64,000 bases of DNA from assembly GCF_900112135.1 (NCBI RefSeq), contig NZ_FOLC01000015.1, positions 81,752-145,751 of the forward strand. Reading direction: 5' to 3'. Source of the DNA: Collimonas sp. OK412. Its GTDB lineage: Bacteria > Pseudomonadota > Gammaproteobacteria > Burkholderiales > Burkholderiaceae_D. The translations under genes were made by a program, and so were the position numbers. Shown here piece after piece: positions 1-8,755 of this stretch. The notes below the pieces were generated by a model. The model was not told the origin of the DNA. It made no database searches and saw nothing but the letters and a program-made list of their open reading frames with translations. How positions within the stretch are numbered: the stretch's first letter is position 1; each line of letters starts with the position of its first letter.

Positions 1-685
1 TGATGGCGAGCTGCTGGCGCTGCAGCTGCAGCATCCGTCCGGTGCCCGCGAGCTGGGCCTGCAGCGAAGCCTGGCGGATCGCGGCTGTCACCACATTGCC
101 GGCCAGCGTCAGCTGCACTGCCTGCAACTCGGCGGCCTGGTTATCCACCTGCGCCTGCAAGCCTTCCAGCATGCGGGTATTGGCGCCAAAGGCATCGACC
201 GTGTAGGACACGCCGAGAGAGGCGTTGTATAGCGTAAACGGTCCCGCCTGCGGCACATTGGGAATGCCGAGCGCGGCGGTATCGATCTGCTGGCGTACTC
301 CGCCCAGCTGCAGGTCGACCTTGGGGTAACGGGTAGCGCCGACCTGGCTGCCCAGGTTTTCGCTGGCCTGGCGCAAGGCGGCTTTTGCCTGCGCCATCGA
401 AGGACTGCTGGTCAACGCCTCGCGCACCAGCGCGTCCAGCTGCGGCGAATGGAACAAGGTCCACCATTGCGCCGGAATATCCATGCCGGCGTCGAAACGC
501 TGGGCGGCGCCGCCGGCTCCCGTGCTAGAGACGGTCGCCAGCGGCTGCACGCCCGCCGTGTACTGCTGCACGACGGGCCCAGGCGGCGCCTGGAAATCCG
601 GCCCCGCCGCGCACGCCGCCAGCAAGCCGGCCGCGCCCAGGCACAACCAGGACCTGCGCCGCGGATAACTCAAGATTGGCTTCAT
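1..685 (-). CDS. RND-type outer-membrane efflux lipoprotein (NodT family), 3' end outside window
   Basis: This is an outer-membrane factor of the TolC/NodT family, which forms the exit duct of an efflux pump. The reading frame stays open from the ATG at 685 to the window edge, giving about 228 residues. The N-terminus has a lipoprotein signal with lipobox LLAAC (Cys25), followed by AAGPDFQAPP, the usual start of this family. The rest looks like the first half of the helical barrel repeat, with coiled-coil segments such as LEGLQAQVDNQAAELQAVQ. A GAGG ribosome site precedes the start. The gene starts 11 bases after the permease stop, so it is probably the last gene of the efflux operon. The family call is firm; the substrate is unknown. 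Confidence 0.85.
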   Translation of the reverse strand, partial: MKPILSYPRRRSWLCLGAAGLLAACAAGPDFQAPPGPVVQQYTAGVQPLATVSSTGAGGAAQRFDAGMDIPAQWWTLFHSPQLDALVREALTSSPSMAQAKAALRQASENLGSQVGATRYPKVDLQLGGVRQQIDTAALGIPNVPQAGPFTLYNASLGVSYTVDAFGANTRMLEGLQAQVDNQAAELQAVQLTLAGNVVTAAIRQASLQAQLAGTGRMLQLQRQQLAI

Positions 686-696
686 CCCGATATTCC

Positions 697-1866
697 TCAA
701 TCCAGCGTGCGCCGGTAAAAGCGCAGCGCAATGCCCATCACGACCAGGGTAAACAGCATCAGCGGCCAGACATTGGGCCAGAGGTCGATCCAGCCGTTGC
801 CCTTGAGCAGGATGCCGCGTATCAGGCGGTTGAAATAAGTCAGCGGCAGCAGGTTGCCGATGAACTGCGCCCATTTCGGCATGCCCTGGAATGGAAACAT
901 GAAGCCTGACAGCAGGATGTTAGGTAAAAAATAGAACATGGTCAGCTGCATGGCCTGCAGCTGGTTTTGCGCGATCGACGACAAGGTGATGCCGACCGTC
1001 AGGCTGGCGGCAATGAACAGCAGCGCCGCCAGGTAGATCGCCAGCACGCTGCCCGCAAACGGCACATGGAACATGAAACGCGCGCCGAGCAGGATGATGC
1101 TGGCCTGGATCAGGCCGATGGCGATGTACGGCATGATCTTGCCGGTCATGACCTCCACCGGCGACACCGGCGTCGCCAGCAGGTTTTCCATGGTGTCGCG
1201 CTCGCGCTCGCGGGTCATCGACAGGCCGGTCATCATCACCATCGTCATCGACAGGATGACGCCCATCAATCCCGGCACGACGTTGTACTGGGTCACGCCT
1301 TCCGGGTTATACAGGCGCTGCACCTGCACGTCGAAAGCCGGCGCGCCGCCGCTGAACCTGGCCAGCGCTCCCTTCAAGTCCTTGTTGGCGACCGACTGCA
1401 CCAGTTGCGGCAAGGCAGCCAGCGCCATGCCGGTAGCGGTGGGATCGGTGGCGTCGGCCTCCACCAGCAGCGCCGGCCGTTCACCGCGCAGCAGGCTGCG
1501 GGTAAAGTTGGCCGGGATATTCAGGACAAACAGCACTTTTCCTTGCGCCAGGGCGGTACGGCCGGCGGCCTCGTTCGGCAGCTCGGCGACGATGTCGAAA
1601 TAATCGGATGCTTTCATGGCGGCGACGAAGGTGCGCGTGAATTCGCTGTGGTCGGCGCTGATGACGGCGGTCGGCATGTGCTTTGGATCGCTGTTGATGG
1701 CGAAGCCGAACAGCACCATCTGCATGACCGGAATCACCGTGATCATGCGCACCGTGACGCGGTCGCGCATCAGTTGCAGGAACTCCTTGAGCACGATGCT
1801 CCACCAGCGCGAATATGAAAAACCCGAAAAACCCGAAAACCCTGAAAACCCCGAGAACCCGCTCAT
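697..1866 (-). CDS. ABC-2 type transporter permease (YbhS/YbhR-like)
   Basis: 389-residue inner-membrane permease. It has one N-terminal membrane segment (about residues 40-57, VIPVMQMVLFGFAI), a large periplasmic domain and about five membrane segments in the last 190 residues, which is the ABC2_membrane_3 layout. The segment YNPEGVTQYNVVPGLMGVIL is typical of the YbhS/YbhR drug-export family. The ATG overlaps the ATPase stop (ATGA), which fixes the start. The frame is open further upstream but only as an antisense-like extension across the ATPase gene. The first 17 residues are five GFS tripeptides, unusual for the family (see findings). It probably forms a dimer or pairs with itself, because only one permease gene is present, whereas E. 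coli has two. Confidence 0.92.
   Translation of the reverse strand: MSGFSGFSGFSGFSGFSYSRWWSIVLKEFLQLMRDRVTVRMITVIPVMQMVLFGFAINSDPKHMPTAVISADHSEFTRTFVAAMKASDYFDIVAELPNEAAGRTALAQGKVLFVLNIPANFTRSLLRGERPALLVEADATDPTATGMALAALPQLVQSVANKDLKGALARFSGGAPAFDVQVQRLYNPEGVTQYNVVPGLMGVILSMTMVMMTGLSMTRERERDTMENLLATPVSPVEVMTGKIMPYIAIGLIQASIILLGARFMFHVPFAGSVLAIYLAALLFIAASLTVGITLSSIAQNQLQAMQLTMFYFLPNILLSGFMFPFQGMPKWAQFIGNLLPLTYFNRLIRGILLKGNGWIDLWPNVWPLMLFTLVVMGIALRFYRRTLD
1816..1860 (-). repeat. Five in-frame copies of a 9-bp repeat coding Gly-Phe-Ser
   Basis: Read on the minus strand, the permease gene continues after ATG AGC with five tandem 9-base units of the form GGN TTY TCN. They differ only at third codon positions. 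They code five GFS tripeptides. A change in copy number would keep the reading frame. Confidence 0.9.
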
Positions 1867-2852
1867 GGCTGCTCCCCGAAATTGTCGGCCGAGCGGTTCA
1901 TCATGTAGATGAAGACGTCTTCCAGGCTTGTGTCGATCAGCTCCATGCGCAGGCCCTGTCCCTCGGTCATGCGGCGCAGGGTTTTCTCCAGCAGCGCGGC
2001 ATCCTTGCCGCACACGTGCAAGGACGTGCCGAACACCACCAGCTGGTCCACGCCGGGCTGGCCGTGCAGCTGCTGCGACAGGCCGACCAGCTGGTTGTCG
2101 TGGATATCGCCGTTGCGGCTGTTGTAGATCGCCCAGGTGGTCAAGCCTTGCCCAGCGACGACTTCGGCGGCAGTGCCTTGCACCAGCAACTGGCCGTACG
2201 CCAGGTAAGCCAGCTTGTGGCAGCGTTCGGCTTCGTCCATGTAATGGGTGCTGACCAAGACGCTGATGCCCTCGGCCGCCAGCCGGTGCAGTTCTTCCCA
2301 GAAATCGCGGCGCGCGGCCGGATCGACGCCGGCGGTCGGTTCGTCCAGCAGCAGCAGTTCCGGCTGGTGCAGCATGCTGGCAGCCAGCGCCAGCCTTTGT
2401 TTCCAGCCGCCGGACAGGGAGCCGGCCAGCTGTTTGGCGCGGCTGGCCAGTCCCAGTTTTTCCAGGCTCTGCTCGACCACTTCCCTGCGGTTCTTCATTT
2501 CGTAGATGCGGGCGACAAAATCCAGGTTCTCGCGGATGCTGAGATCGTCCCAGTACGAGAACTTCTGCGTCATATAGCCGACCCGGCGCTTGATCTCCCC
2601 GCTTTGCTTGATGATGTCGAAACCCATGCAGGTGCCGTGGCCGGAATCGGGCGTCAGCAAGCCGCACATCATGCGGATCGACGTGGTCTTGCCGCTGCCG
2701 TTCGGCCCCAGGAAGCCGAATATCTCGCCGCGCCGCACCTGCAGCGACAGGTCCTTCACCACGTGCTTGCTGCCGAAATGCTTGTTGATGCGGTCGACAT
2801 CGACCACCAGGTCGCCGTTGGCGTTATCGACGCCGCCGGTCGCCGCCGTCAT
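1863..2852 (-). CDS. ABC transporter ATP-binding protein (YbhF-like)
   Basis: 329-residue ATPase that powers the adjacent permease. Walker A is GPNGSGKT (residues 49-56), the Q-loop glutamine is near 96, the signature is LSGGW (146-150), Walker B is LLLLDEP (167-172) and the switch histidine is in STHYMDE (His203). The last 90 residues form the extra domain seen in drug and bacteriocin exporters. The end EDVFIYMM is a common family motif. Start and stop overlap both neighbours by four bases (ATGA), so HlyD, ATPase and permease are translationally coupled. The E. coli YbhF protein carries two ATPase domains; this one has one. Confidence 0.95.
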   Translation of the reverse strand: MTAATGGVDNANGDLVVDVDRINKHFGSKHVVKDLSLQVRRGEIFGFLGPNGSGKTTSIRMMCGLLTPDSGHGTCMGFDIIKQSGEIKRRVGYMTQKFSYWDDLSIRENLDFVARIYEMKNRREVVEQSLEKLGLASRAKQLAGSLSGGWKQRLALAASMLHQPELLLLDEPTAGVDPAARRDFWEELHRLAAEGISVLVSTHYMDEAERCHKLAYLAYGQLLVQGTAAEVVAGQGLTTWAIYNSRNGDIHDNQLVGLSQQLHGQPGVDQLVVFGTSLHVCGKDAALLEKTLRRMTEGQGLRMELIDTSLEDVFIYMMNRSADNFGEQP

Positions 2853-3829
2853 GGCAGCCTCACTTCCAGCGGCTGTCCCGGATGCAGCTTGGGGGCGTCA
2901 GCCGGCGCCGGCCGCGCTTCGATCATGTAGACCAGCTTGGCGCGCGACTGGTTGCTGTAGATGATGGGCGGGTTATATTCGGATTCGGTCGAGATATACG
3001 AGATGTGTGCCGCTACGTTGGGCTGGCAGCCGTCGCAGCTGAGGGTCACGGCCTGGTTCACCTTGAGCCGCCCCAGCACGGTTTCGGGCACGAAAAAGCG
3101 GATCTTCACATTCTCGGGCGGCAGCATGCGCAGCACCGGATTGCCGGCCGCCACCCATTCGCCTTCACGGTACATGGTGTCGAACACCAGTCCGCTGCGG
3201 GTAGCCGTGACCGCTTTTTGCGCCAGTTTCCAGTCGGCCTGCTCCAGCACCGCCTGCGCCGCCGCGACCTGGGCCTGCTGCGCCCGCACTTGCGCCTCGC
3301 GATTGGGCAGGCGATCCACCGCCAATTGGCTCTGCCATTGCCTGACCTGGGCGGCGGCAGTCTCCGCCGCGGCGCGCGAATCGTCGAGTTGCTGTTTGGC
3401 GATGCCACCGGCCTGGAACTGGAGCTGGTCGCGGCTAAGCTGGAGCGCAGCCTTGCTGGCGGCAGCCTGAGCTTGGGCCAGCTGCGCGCGCGTTACTTCC
3501 TGTTCCTGCGGCCGTTTGCCGCTCTTGATGTCGGCCAATTGCGCCTCGGCTGCGTTCAGCTGGCGCTGGGCCTGGCGCTGGGCGGCGATCTCGTCGCCCG
3601 ATTCCAGCATGAACAGCGGCGCGCCCGCCGCCGCCTGCTGCCCGCGCTGGACTGACAGGCGATCGAGACGGCCTGCCTGCGACGAGGCGACATAGACATA
3701 CTCGCCTTCCACGTATCCCTGCCAATCGTTGTCGTTATTCGGCGTACATGCCGCCAAGGCCAGGTAGCCCAGGGCCGCAAGCGCAAGAGTCGAAGACCGC
3801 GGGAAACGTTTGGCAAGGCTGGGCGACAT
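2849..3829 (-). CDS. HlyD-family membrane-fusion lipoprotein (YbhG-like)
   Basis: 326-residue periplasmic adaptor linking the ABC exporter to the outer-membrane factor. A lipobox (LALAAC, Cys28) follows a short hydrophobic signal. The first half of the lipoyl domain is at about 40-80 (GRLDRLSVQRGQ), a long alpha-helical hairpin rich in Ala, Gln and Arg lies at about 85-205, and the second lipoyl half plus beta-barrel follows (GLVFDTMYREGEWV, NPVLRMLPPENVKIRFFVPE). This arrangement matches YbhG. The stop overlaps the ATPase start. It lies 15 bases behind the TetR gene, as in the E. coli cecR-ybhGFSR operon. Confidence 0.93.
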   Translation of the reverse strand: MSPSLAKRFPRSSTLALAALGYLALAACTPNNDNDWQGYVEGEYVYVASSQAGRLDRLSVQRGQQAAAGAPLFMLESGDEIAAQRQAQRQLNAAEAQLADIKSGKRPQEQEVTRAQLAQAQAAASKAALQLSRDQLQFQAGGIAKQQLDDSRAAAETAAAQVRQWQSQLAVDRLPNREAQVRAQQAQVAAAQAVLEQADWKLAQKAVTATRSGLVFDTMYREGEWVAAGNPVLRMLPPENVKIRFFVPETVLGRLKVNQAVTLSCDGCQPNVAAHISYISTESEYNPPIIYSNQSRAKLVYMIEARPAPADAPKLHPGQPLEVRLP

Positions 3830-3844
3830 GGGGTTTTTCCTCTG

Positions 3845-4534
3845 CTATTCGTCTACACGCGGAGCGGGATTCGGAGCGGCCGGCAGCGCCAGCCCGTGCA
3901 GCAGCAACGCCGTGACATGCCGCTTCAGGCCATCCTTGTCGAGCAGCGCTACCTTATTCAAGGGCGGCGGCAAGACCGGCACGTTTTTCAAGGTGCGCGC
4001 CATCGCCAGCGGCAGCATGGTCAGGCCCAGCACAGAGATAAAGATCAAGGCCGGCTCCAGTCCCGGATTGATGGCGCCCGCCTGCTGGCTGCGGCCGACG
4101 TTCCCGGCGAACGCGGCCAGCTTGGCCAGCGGCACCCGCCGCACCATGCGCTCCCGCAGTTCGCCGCCGTCGCTCAGGACCTCGCGCACCCACAAGGCAG
4201 GTATCCACGGCATGGTTTCGGTGGCGGCGATAATGCGTTCGACGATGCCCATGATCATCTGTTCAGGCGGCTCGTTGCCGGTGACTGGATCCCAGATGCT
4301 GTTGACGAACAGGCAGACCCGCTCGTCGACTACGGCGTCGATCAGCTGGTCGCGGTTCTTGAAGTAGTAATGCACCATGGCTGGCGTCACCCCGGCCTGG
4401 CGCGCAATCGCCGCCACCGTAGTCGCCGCGACGCCCTGCGATGAAAACAGCAAGGTGGCGGTATCGAGCAGTTTTTCGCGCGAATCCTGGTCCGACGCCA
4501 ACGGACGGCCACGCGCAGGTGCTGGTCTGGTCAT
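3845..4534 (-). CDS. TetR-family transcriptional regulator, likely local repressor of the efflux operon
   Basis: 229 residues. A TetR-type helix-turn-helix lies at about residues 22-66 (AAIARQAGVTPAMVHYYFKN carries the recognition helix). The ligand-binding domain that follows is not assigned to a named subfamily here. It is the first gene of the efflux operon, with the HlyD gene 15 bases downstream. A palindrome of AT-rich arms lies nine bases before its start codon (4543-4560) and is a natural autoregulatory operator. The inducing ligand cannot be read from the sequence. The E. coli counterpart by position is CecR (YbiH). Confidence 0.9.
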   Translation of the reverse strand: MTRPAPARGRPLASDQDSREKLLDTATLLFSSQGVAATTVAAIARQAGVTPAMVHYYFKNRDQLIDAVVDERVCLFVNSIWDPVTGNEPPEQMIMGIVERIIAATETMPWIPALWVREVLSDGGELRERMVRRVPLAKLAAFAGNVGRSQQAGAINPGLEPALIFISVLGLTMLPLAMARTLKNVPVLPPPLNKVALLDKDGLKRHVTALLLHGLALPAAPNPAPRVDE

Positions 4535-4542
4535 GCACCAAT

Positions 4543-4560
4543 ATTAATCAATGCATTAAT
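4543..4560. promoter_or_regulatory. Palindrome upstream of the TetR gene, probable operator
   Basis: Two ATTAAT arms separated by CAATGC form an 18-base inverted repeat starting nine bases upstream of the TetR start codon. Length and place fit a TetR-dimer site. Assignment to this repressor is an inference. Confidence 0.5.
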
Positions 4561-4600
4561 TAATTACAAGGATGAATATCCAGATCAAAGTCCCATAAAA

Positions 4601-4637
4601 ATCGGATAAATCACATTAATAATGTAATTTATCCGAT
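4601..4637. promoter_or_regulatory. 37-base near-perfect palindrome
   Basis: Arms of 18 bases begin ATCGGATAAAT and match at 17 of 18 positions around a single central base. The site lies between the 3' end of the SPFH gene and the TetR gene, about 70 bases before the TetR start. It is AT-rich and has no following T-tract, which argues against a terminator and for a regulatory site. Confidence 0.55.
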
Positions 4638-4693
4638 TGATTTAATACTGTATTTTCAGATTTCTCCGGCAATTATCGCCGCCGGTCATGAAA

Positions 4694-6658
4694 TCATGCG
4701 CGCGGCGCCTCATCGCGTTTCAGCGACTGCGCCAGCTCGCCAGCCTTCAGCGACCCCATCAGCGACAGCAAGGTATTGAACGCATTGGTGTCACCGCCGC
4801 CGCCCATCTGGATCTGCGGCACCAACGGCACTTTCGATGTCTCGAACGCTTCGGCCAGGCGCAGCATCACGGTCTGCATCAGCTGCTTGTCGGCGCCCTC
4901 TCCTTGCAACGCTTCGGACTTGGCCTTGATCGCCGAGGCTTCCGCTTCACCTACCGATTTGATCGCCGAAGCGCGGCCGGAACCTTCCATTTCCTGCTTG
5001 AATTTTTCCGCGTGCGCCAGCGCCTCGATCTCCTGGCGCTTCTTTTCCGCCGCTTTCACGTTGGCCGAACCCTGGTTTTCCTTGATCGAGATATCCACCA
5101 GCGATCCGGTCAGTTCCTTCTGCTTGGCGGCGCGCTGCTCAGCCTCGTTGAGCTCGCGCTCCTTGTCGGCGGCGATCTGCTTTTGCGCAAAGGTCTCTAC
5201 CTGTTCCCGCGCAATCTGGCGGTCGCGCAGCTGCGCCATGATGTTTTCGATCTTGGTATCGCCAGGCTGCGGTTTGGGCGTGCCGATCAGCACTTCCTGG
5301 AATTCCAGCGAATACGCCTGGAAACGCTCCTTCATGTCGGCCGACGCATTGGTCTGCAACTCGCTGCGCGACTGGATCAGTTCAATGAAAGTCTTGGTCT
5401 GCGAAACATTCTTGAAGTACGACGACACCATCGGATCCAGCGTCTGCTCCACCAGCTGCGCCACGTTGCCGAAGCGCTGCACCACCATCGGCGCCTTGCG
5501 GTAGTCGATATGCACCACCACCGACAACGGCAATTGCGGCTCGAAGGCATCCTTGGTGATCAGGGTGATTTCGCGCAGGTTGTTATCGAAGCTGGAACCG
5601 CTCTCGCCGGATTTCCACATCAGGACGAAGTTGGTGGTGGGCACCAGCTCGATTTTTCCGGCATAGGTGTTGAACGCATACTTGCCGGGCATGAGCGGAT
5701 CGCGCCACACGCCGCGGCAACCGCTCTCGACCAGTTCGCCATGGCTGTATTCCTTGCCCGACAAATCGGAGCCTTTGCGGCCGGTGTAGGACACCACCAC
5801 ACCCACATAACCGACCGGAATGATGGTCTTCTTGATCAGCTCGACCGTCGCAAACAGGCGGTTGATGTAATAAGTACCCTCCACCAGCACCCGCTCCTGG
5901 CGGCCGCGCAGGCCGCTCGCCGCCAGGAATTTTTCCGGCTCCTGGAACGAGTTGTGGCTGTCGCCGACATCCGGCGCCAGCAATTCGTCTTTCGGCAGTC
6001 CAGGACCGTCCTGCACCGTCACGATGGCCAGCTGGTCCGAATCGTGGGTGCCGGCCACTTCCTTGAGCACCACCGGCGTAAAGCCGTTGCGTTCATCCAG
6101 CACGCCGCGCATCTGCTCGTAGTAGGCTTTTTCCTTGGCGTCCAGCGACAGCGAATAGGTAGCCTCTTCCGTCATCACGACGAACAGGGCCGGATTGATG
6201 ATGTGCGTGCCTTCGCGCAGTATCTTGCGCTGCGGCCCCTTCTGGCCGCCGCCTTCAAGGAAGGAACGCACGTCGCGGAAGTCCTCGACCTTGGCGTTGT
6301 CGGCCAGCGTCTGTCCGGCAGGCAGGTCGATGCCGTCGCGCGCAAAAACATAGCCGATCTTGCCCTGCGTGACGGAAACCATGGGATGGATGTGGACCCG
6401 GAACTGGAACGGCGCAAAGAAATGAAAACCGCCGCGCCTCAGCTCAGGCTGGAGGCCGGCCTCGCCATGCAAGGCCAGCAGGCCGGCTTTGACCGATCCG
6501 CTCGAACTCCACAACTTCTCGACGACGCCGATGCGGTCGTTTGGAATGTATCGGACGATGCCCGATACCGAAAAAAACACTGCAAGCACAAAAGCAACTG
6601 CAACCAGGATGACAAGGGCCGTGGGAAACCATCCCAGGCTTGATATTAGATTAGACAT
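4694..6658 (-). CDS. SPFH/flotillin-like membrane protein
   Basis: 654 residues starting MSNLISSLGW. One N-terminal membrane segment (about 10-32) is followed by an SPFH/band-7 region with a long insert. Residues from about 440 to 600 form a charged coiled coil rich in Glu, Lys and Ala (ending near EAEASAIKAKSEALQGEGAD), as in flotillins. A Gly-rich segment (QIQMGGGGDTNAFNTLLSLM) lies near the C-terminus. Such proteins oligomerise on the inner membrane and organise membrane domains. The frame is open for 24 more residues upstream, but that stretch looks like translated leader, so the inner ATG was chosen. The neighbouring triple-YbjQ gene on the same strand suggests a shared membrane role. 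Confidence 0.85.
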   Translation of the reverse strand: MSNLISSLGWFPTALVILVAVAFVLAVFFSVSGIVRYIPNDRIGVVEKLWSSSGSVKAGLLALHGEAGLQPELRRGGFHFFAPFQFRVHIHPMVSVTQGKIGYVFARDGIDLPAGQTLADNAKVEDFRDVRSFLEGGGQKGPQRKILREGTHIINPALFVVMTEEATYSLSLDAKEKAYYEQMRGVLDERNGFTPVVLKEVAGTHDSDQLAIVTVQDGPGLPKDELLAPDVGDSHNSFQEPEKFLAASGLRGRQERVLVEGTYYINRLFATVELIKKTIIPVGYVGVVVSYTGRKGSDLSGKEYSHGELVESGCRGVWRDPLMPGKYAFNTYAGKIELVPTTNFVLMWKSGESGSSFDNNLREITLITKDAFEPQLPLSVVVHIDYRKAPMVVQRFGNVAQLVEQTLDPMVSSYFKNVSQTKTFIELIQSRSELQTNASADMKERFQAYSLEFQEVLIGTPKPQPGDTKIENIMAQLRDRQIAREQVETFAQKQIAADKERELNEAEQRAAKQKELTGSLVDISIKENQGSANVKAAEKKRQEIEALAHAEKFKQEMEGSGRASAIKSVGEAEASAIKAKSEALQGEGADKQLMQTVMLRLAEAFETSKVPLVPQIQMGGGGDTNAFNTLLSLMGSLKAGELAQSLKRDEAPRA

Positions 6659-6779
6659 ATCGTTTCTTTCTTTATTGTTGTACGACTGTTCTTCCCTGCC
6701 GGCGCACCGTCGCGCCAGCCGTCCTGCCATAGGAGATCCACGGCAGGATCATTTTTGCTGCTTTCTGGAATCGGGTAAC

Positions 6780-7904
6780 TCAGGAACCCCCGTTGCGGTC
6801 CAGCGAAAAGCCGAAATCGCCATCCATCCAGGTGTCTTTGTCGCGGCTGATCGCCTGTGCCGGAAGCCCGGCGCTCTTGACCGCAAAACCCGGCATTTTC
6901 TTGACGGCGGTGCCGATCGCCATGAATTCGACCAGCCCGCTGCCGATCTCGGCGATATAGGTCTTCACCCCGACCACTTCCTCGGCCCCAAGCTCATCGG
7001 CTTCGTCTTTCAGGCGCGCGATGGCAATCTCGCGCGCGTCATGGATCAGCGTGGTCAGGTCGCTGATCTCGCCTTTGGTGAAAGACTTGAACGCAGCCAT
7101 GAAGCCGCCCACCACGCCCAGCGAGTAGATCGACGTCGACATCAGCAGCTTTACCGGCGCGTAGCCGAGGCTTGTCATTGCCCACAGCTCTTCACCGGTA
7201 AGATCGCTGGTGACCGGAGTGCCGTCCGCGCTGGCCGGAAGCGCGCTGTGCCGCGACGCCGTGCCGGCCATCAGCATCTCATGCGTCCCCATCCACGGCA
7301 GGATGGTGGTGCGGATGCCGACCACGGCGTTGGCGCCGTCAGCCTTGGCCTGGCTCACCAGCCGTTCCAGCGCTTTGTGGCGAGTCGTGTTGAAGATATT
7401 GCTGTACTCGGAGATTTCACCGCGCACCAGGGTTTTCAGCGACCCCATGATGCCGCCGCCGACGCCCATGGAATAAGCGATGTTGCCGAACGCATGCTGG
7501 ATCGGCTCATAGCCGGCGTCCATATGGCAATACAGTTCCTGCGCATCGCCGGCCGTGGTGAAGAAACGGCTGGACGCATCGCGCGCATGGACGCATGAAC
7601 CGACAAACAGGAACTCCGTGCTGCCGCTGAACGACCGCAGCTCGCTCGACACTCCCGCCACACCCGAAGCCCCGTGCTGCGCAGCTTCCTTGCGCATGCG
7701 TTCAAATGCATTCGCGCGGCCTTCATGGATCGCCGCCGTCACTTGCGTGATCTCGCCGCCGAGCATGTTTTTCAGGCCGGCGCCGATCCCGCCAAGGAAA
7801 CCCATCGAATTGACGCTGTTGCCGACGACGATTTCACCCGCCGAGTAATTCTTTAAAGCCAGGCAAAAAATTTCATTTCCGGATAAACCCGTTACTTTAG
7901 CCAT
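6780..7904 (-). CDS. Protein of three tandem YbjQ (UPF0145) domains
   Basis: 374 residues with no signal peptide. Three copies of a domain of about 85 residues are visible, at roughly 20-105, 130-215 and 240-325. Each carries a glycine-rich core (SMGFLGGIGAGLKNMLGGEI, SMGVGGGIMGSLKTLVRGEI, SLGVVGGFMAAFKSFTKGEI), then a helix with a conserved Arg/Lys-Glu pattern and a closing strand with GVxGV/VVGI/VVGV. Single YbjQ proteins are about 105 residues and assemble as rings of five. A GGAAGG ribosome site supports the start. It lies upstream of the SPFH gene with a 121-base gap and may be co-transcribed. Function is unknown; the old label 'heavy-metal-binding' is not supported by visible metal ligands. 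Confidence 0.85.
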   Translation of the reverse strand: MAKVTGLSGNEIFCLALKNYSAGEIVVGNSVNSMGFLGGIGAGLKNMLGGEITQVTAAIHEGRANAFERMRKEAAQHGASGVAGVSSELRSFSGSTEFLFVGSCVHARDASSRFFTTAGDAQELYCHMDAGYEPIQHAFGNIAYSMGVGGGIMGSLKTLVRGEISEYSNIFNTTRHKALERLVSQAKADGANAVVGIRTTILPWMGTHEMLMAGTASRHSALPASADGTPVTSDLTGEELWAMTSLGYAPVKLLMSTSIYSLGVVGGFMAAFKSFTKGEISDLTTLIHDAREIAIARLKDEADELGAEEVVGVKTYIAEIGSGLVEFMAIGTAVKKMPGFAVKSAGLPAQAISRDKDTWMDGDFGFSLDRNGGS

Positions 7905-8227
7905 ACGCCTTCCTTTTTATCGACAATAAATATCCAATGGACCAGCCTGAACATCCAGGCAGATGAGCCAGAGGACGAATTGATTCTGGACCTTAAAATG
8001 GAAGGCTGCTACTGATTTCGAGCAACTGCGGCTCGAATGTTCCTTCAGTCGTAGTGGAGTGAATTACTGATATTCAGGCTGGATATTTCAGTTTTTGGAA
8101 GCAGATGCAGAGAGATGCTGTTCTATCAGACAGATTCAATCCGATATACGTCCAGATCGTTCAATTTGAACGCTGGGCGTGTATCGTCGATGGCGTGAAA
8201 TTTCCTCGTACTGGAATTTCCTGTGGC
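7905..8227. other. Intergenic region without a recognised gene
   Basis: This 323-base stretch is more AT-rich than the genes around it. It should hold the promoter of the triple-YbjQ gene. No convincing coding frame, RNA gene or strong hairpin was found. Confidence 0.6.
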
Positions 8228-8755
8228 TTACGTCAAATCCTCAGGACAGACGGCGTCTCTTGGAAGAGGCAGCACTTTTATCGGTACGGGAATCCCGTCT
8301 TTGGTCACAGTCAATTTGAAACCTCCCAGGTTAAAAAATCCCGAGGGAGGCGTGACCGTCACGATATACGTTGCTCCGGCCTCGACAGGCATAGCCCAAT
8401 CTTGTTGGCTCTCCACATTGGCGCTAGCGCCTGGTTGCGTTACCCCAAACGCAACATGAGCACCTGCCGCCACCCTTGCCTGCTGTATTTCGCCACTGCG
8501 GTTATGCCGCGGTATGATCGCAATGACTCTGCCGAACCTGCTATTCGAAGGCAATCCCAAAAAACTCGCGCAATGAAGCGGATATCGTAAAAAGAGCCTG
8601 GTATCTGTGTAAGGCGCATCCAGCACTATGGTTGCACGGGGCACGTTGTCTGGAACGTCTGGCACGCTTGGCCGCGGGCCAGATGCCGGCGTGGCGCAGG
8701 CAGTGAGGAATGCCAATGAAGCGATATGGGGAGCAAAACGGGTAAGGCGATACAT
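8228..8755 (-). CDS. Hypothetical lipoprotein
   Basis: 175 residues with a signal peptide and lipobox (FLTAC, Cys20), so probably an outer-membrane or periplasmic lipoprotein. The mature part is rich in Pro and beta-prone residues (ATYIVTVTPPSGFFNLGGFKLTV) and may be a small beta-sandwich. An AGGA ribosome site precedes the start. No family was recognised. It lies behind the CDI immunity gene on the same strand, but a 306-base AT-rich gap separates them, so a link to CDI is not shown. Confidence 0.65.
   Translation of the reverse strand: MYRLTRFAPHIASLAFLTACATPASGPRPSVPDVPDNVPRATIVLDAPYTDTRLFLRYPLHCASFLGLPSNSRFGRVIAIIPRHNRSGEIQQARVAAGAHVAFGVTQPGASANVESQQDWAMPVEAGATYIVTVTPPSGFFNLGGFKLTVTKDGIPVPIKVLPLPRDAVCPEDLT

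Noticed and set aside
1867..2667. A long upstream extension of the ABC permease frame over the ATPase gene
   Set aside because: The extension has no family match and the coupled ATGA start at 1866 explains the permease.
4688..6643. A 651-residue plus-strand frame over the SPFH gene
   Set aside because: The minus frame shows SPFH and coiled-coil features; the plus frame is rich in His, Gln and Leu without domains.
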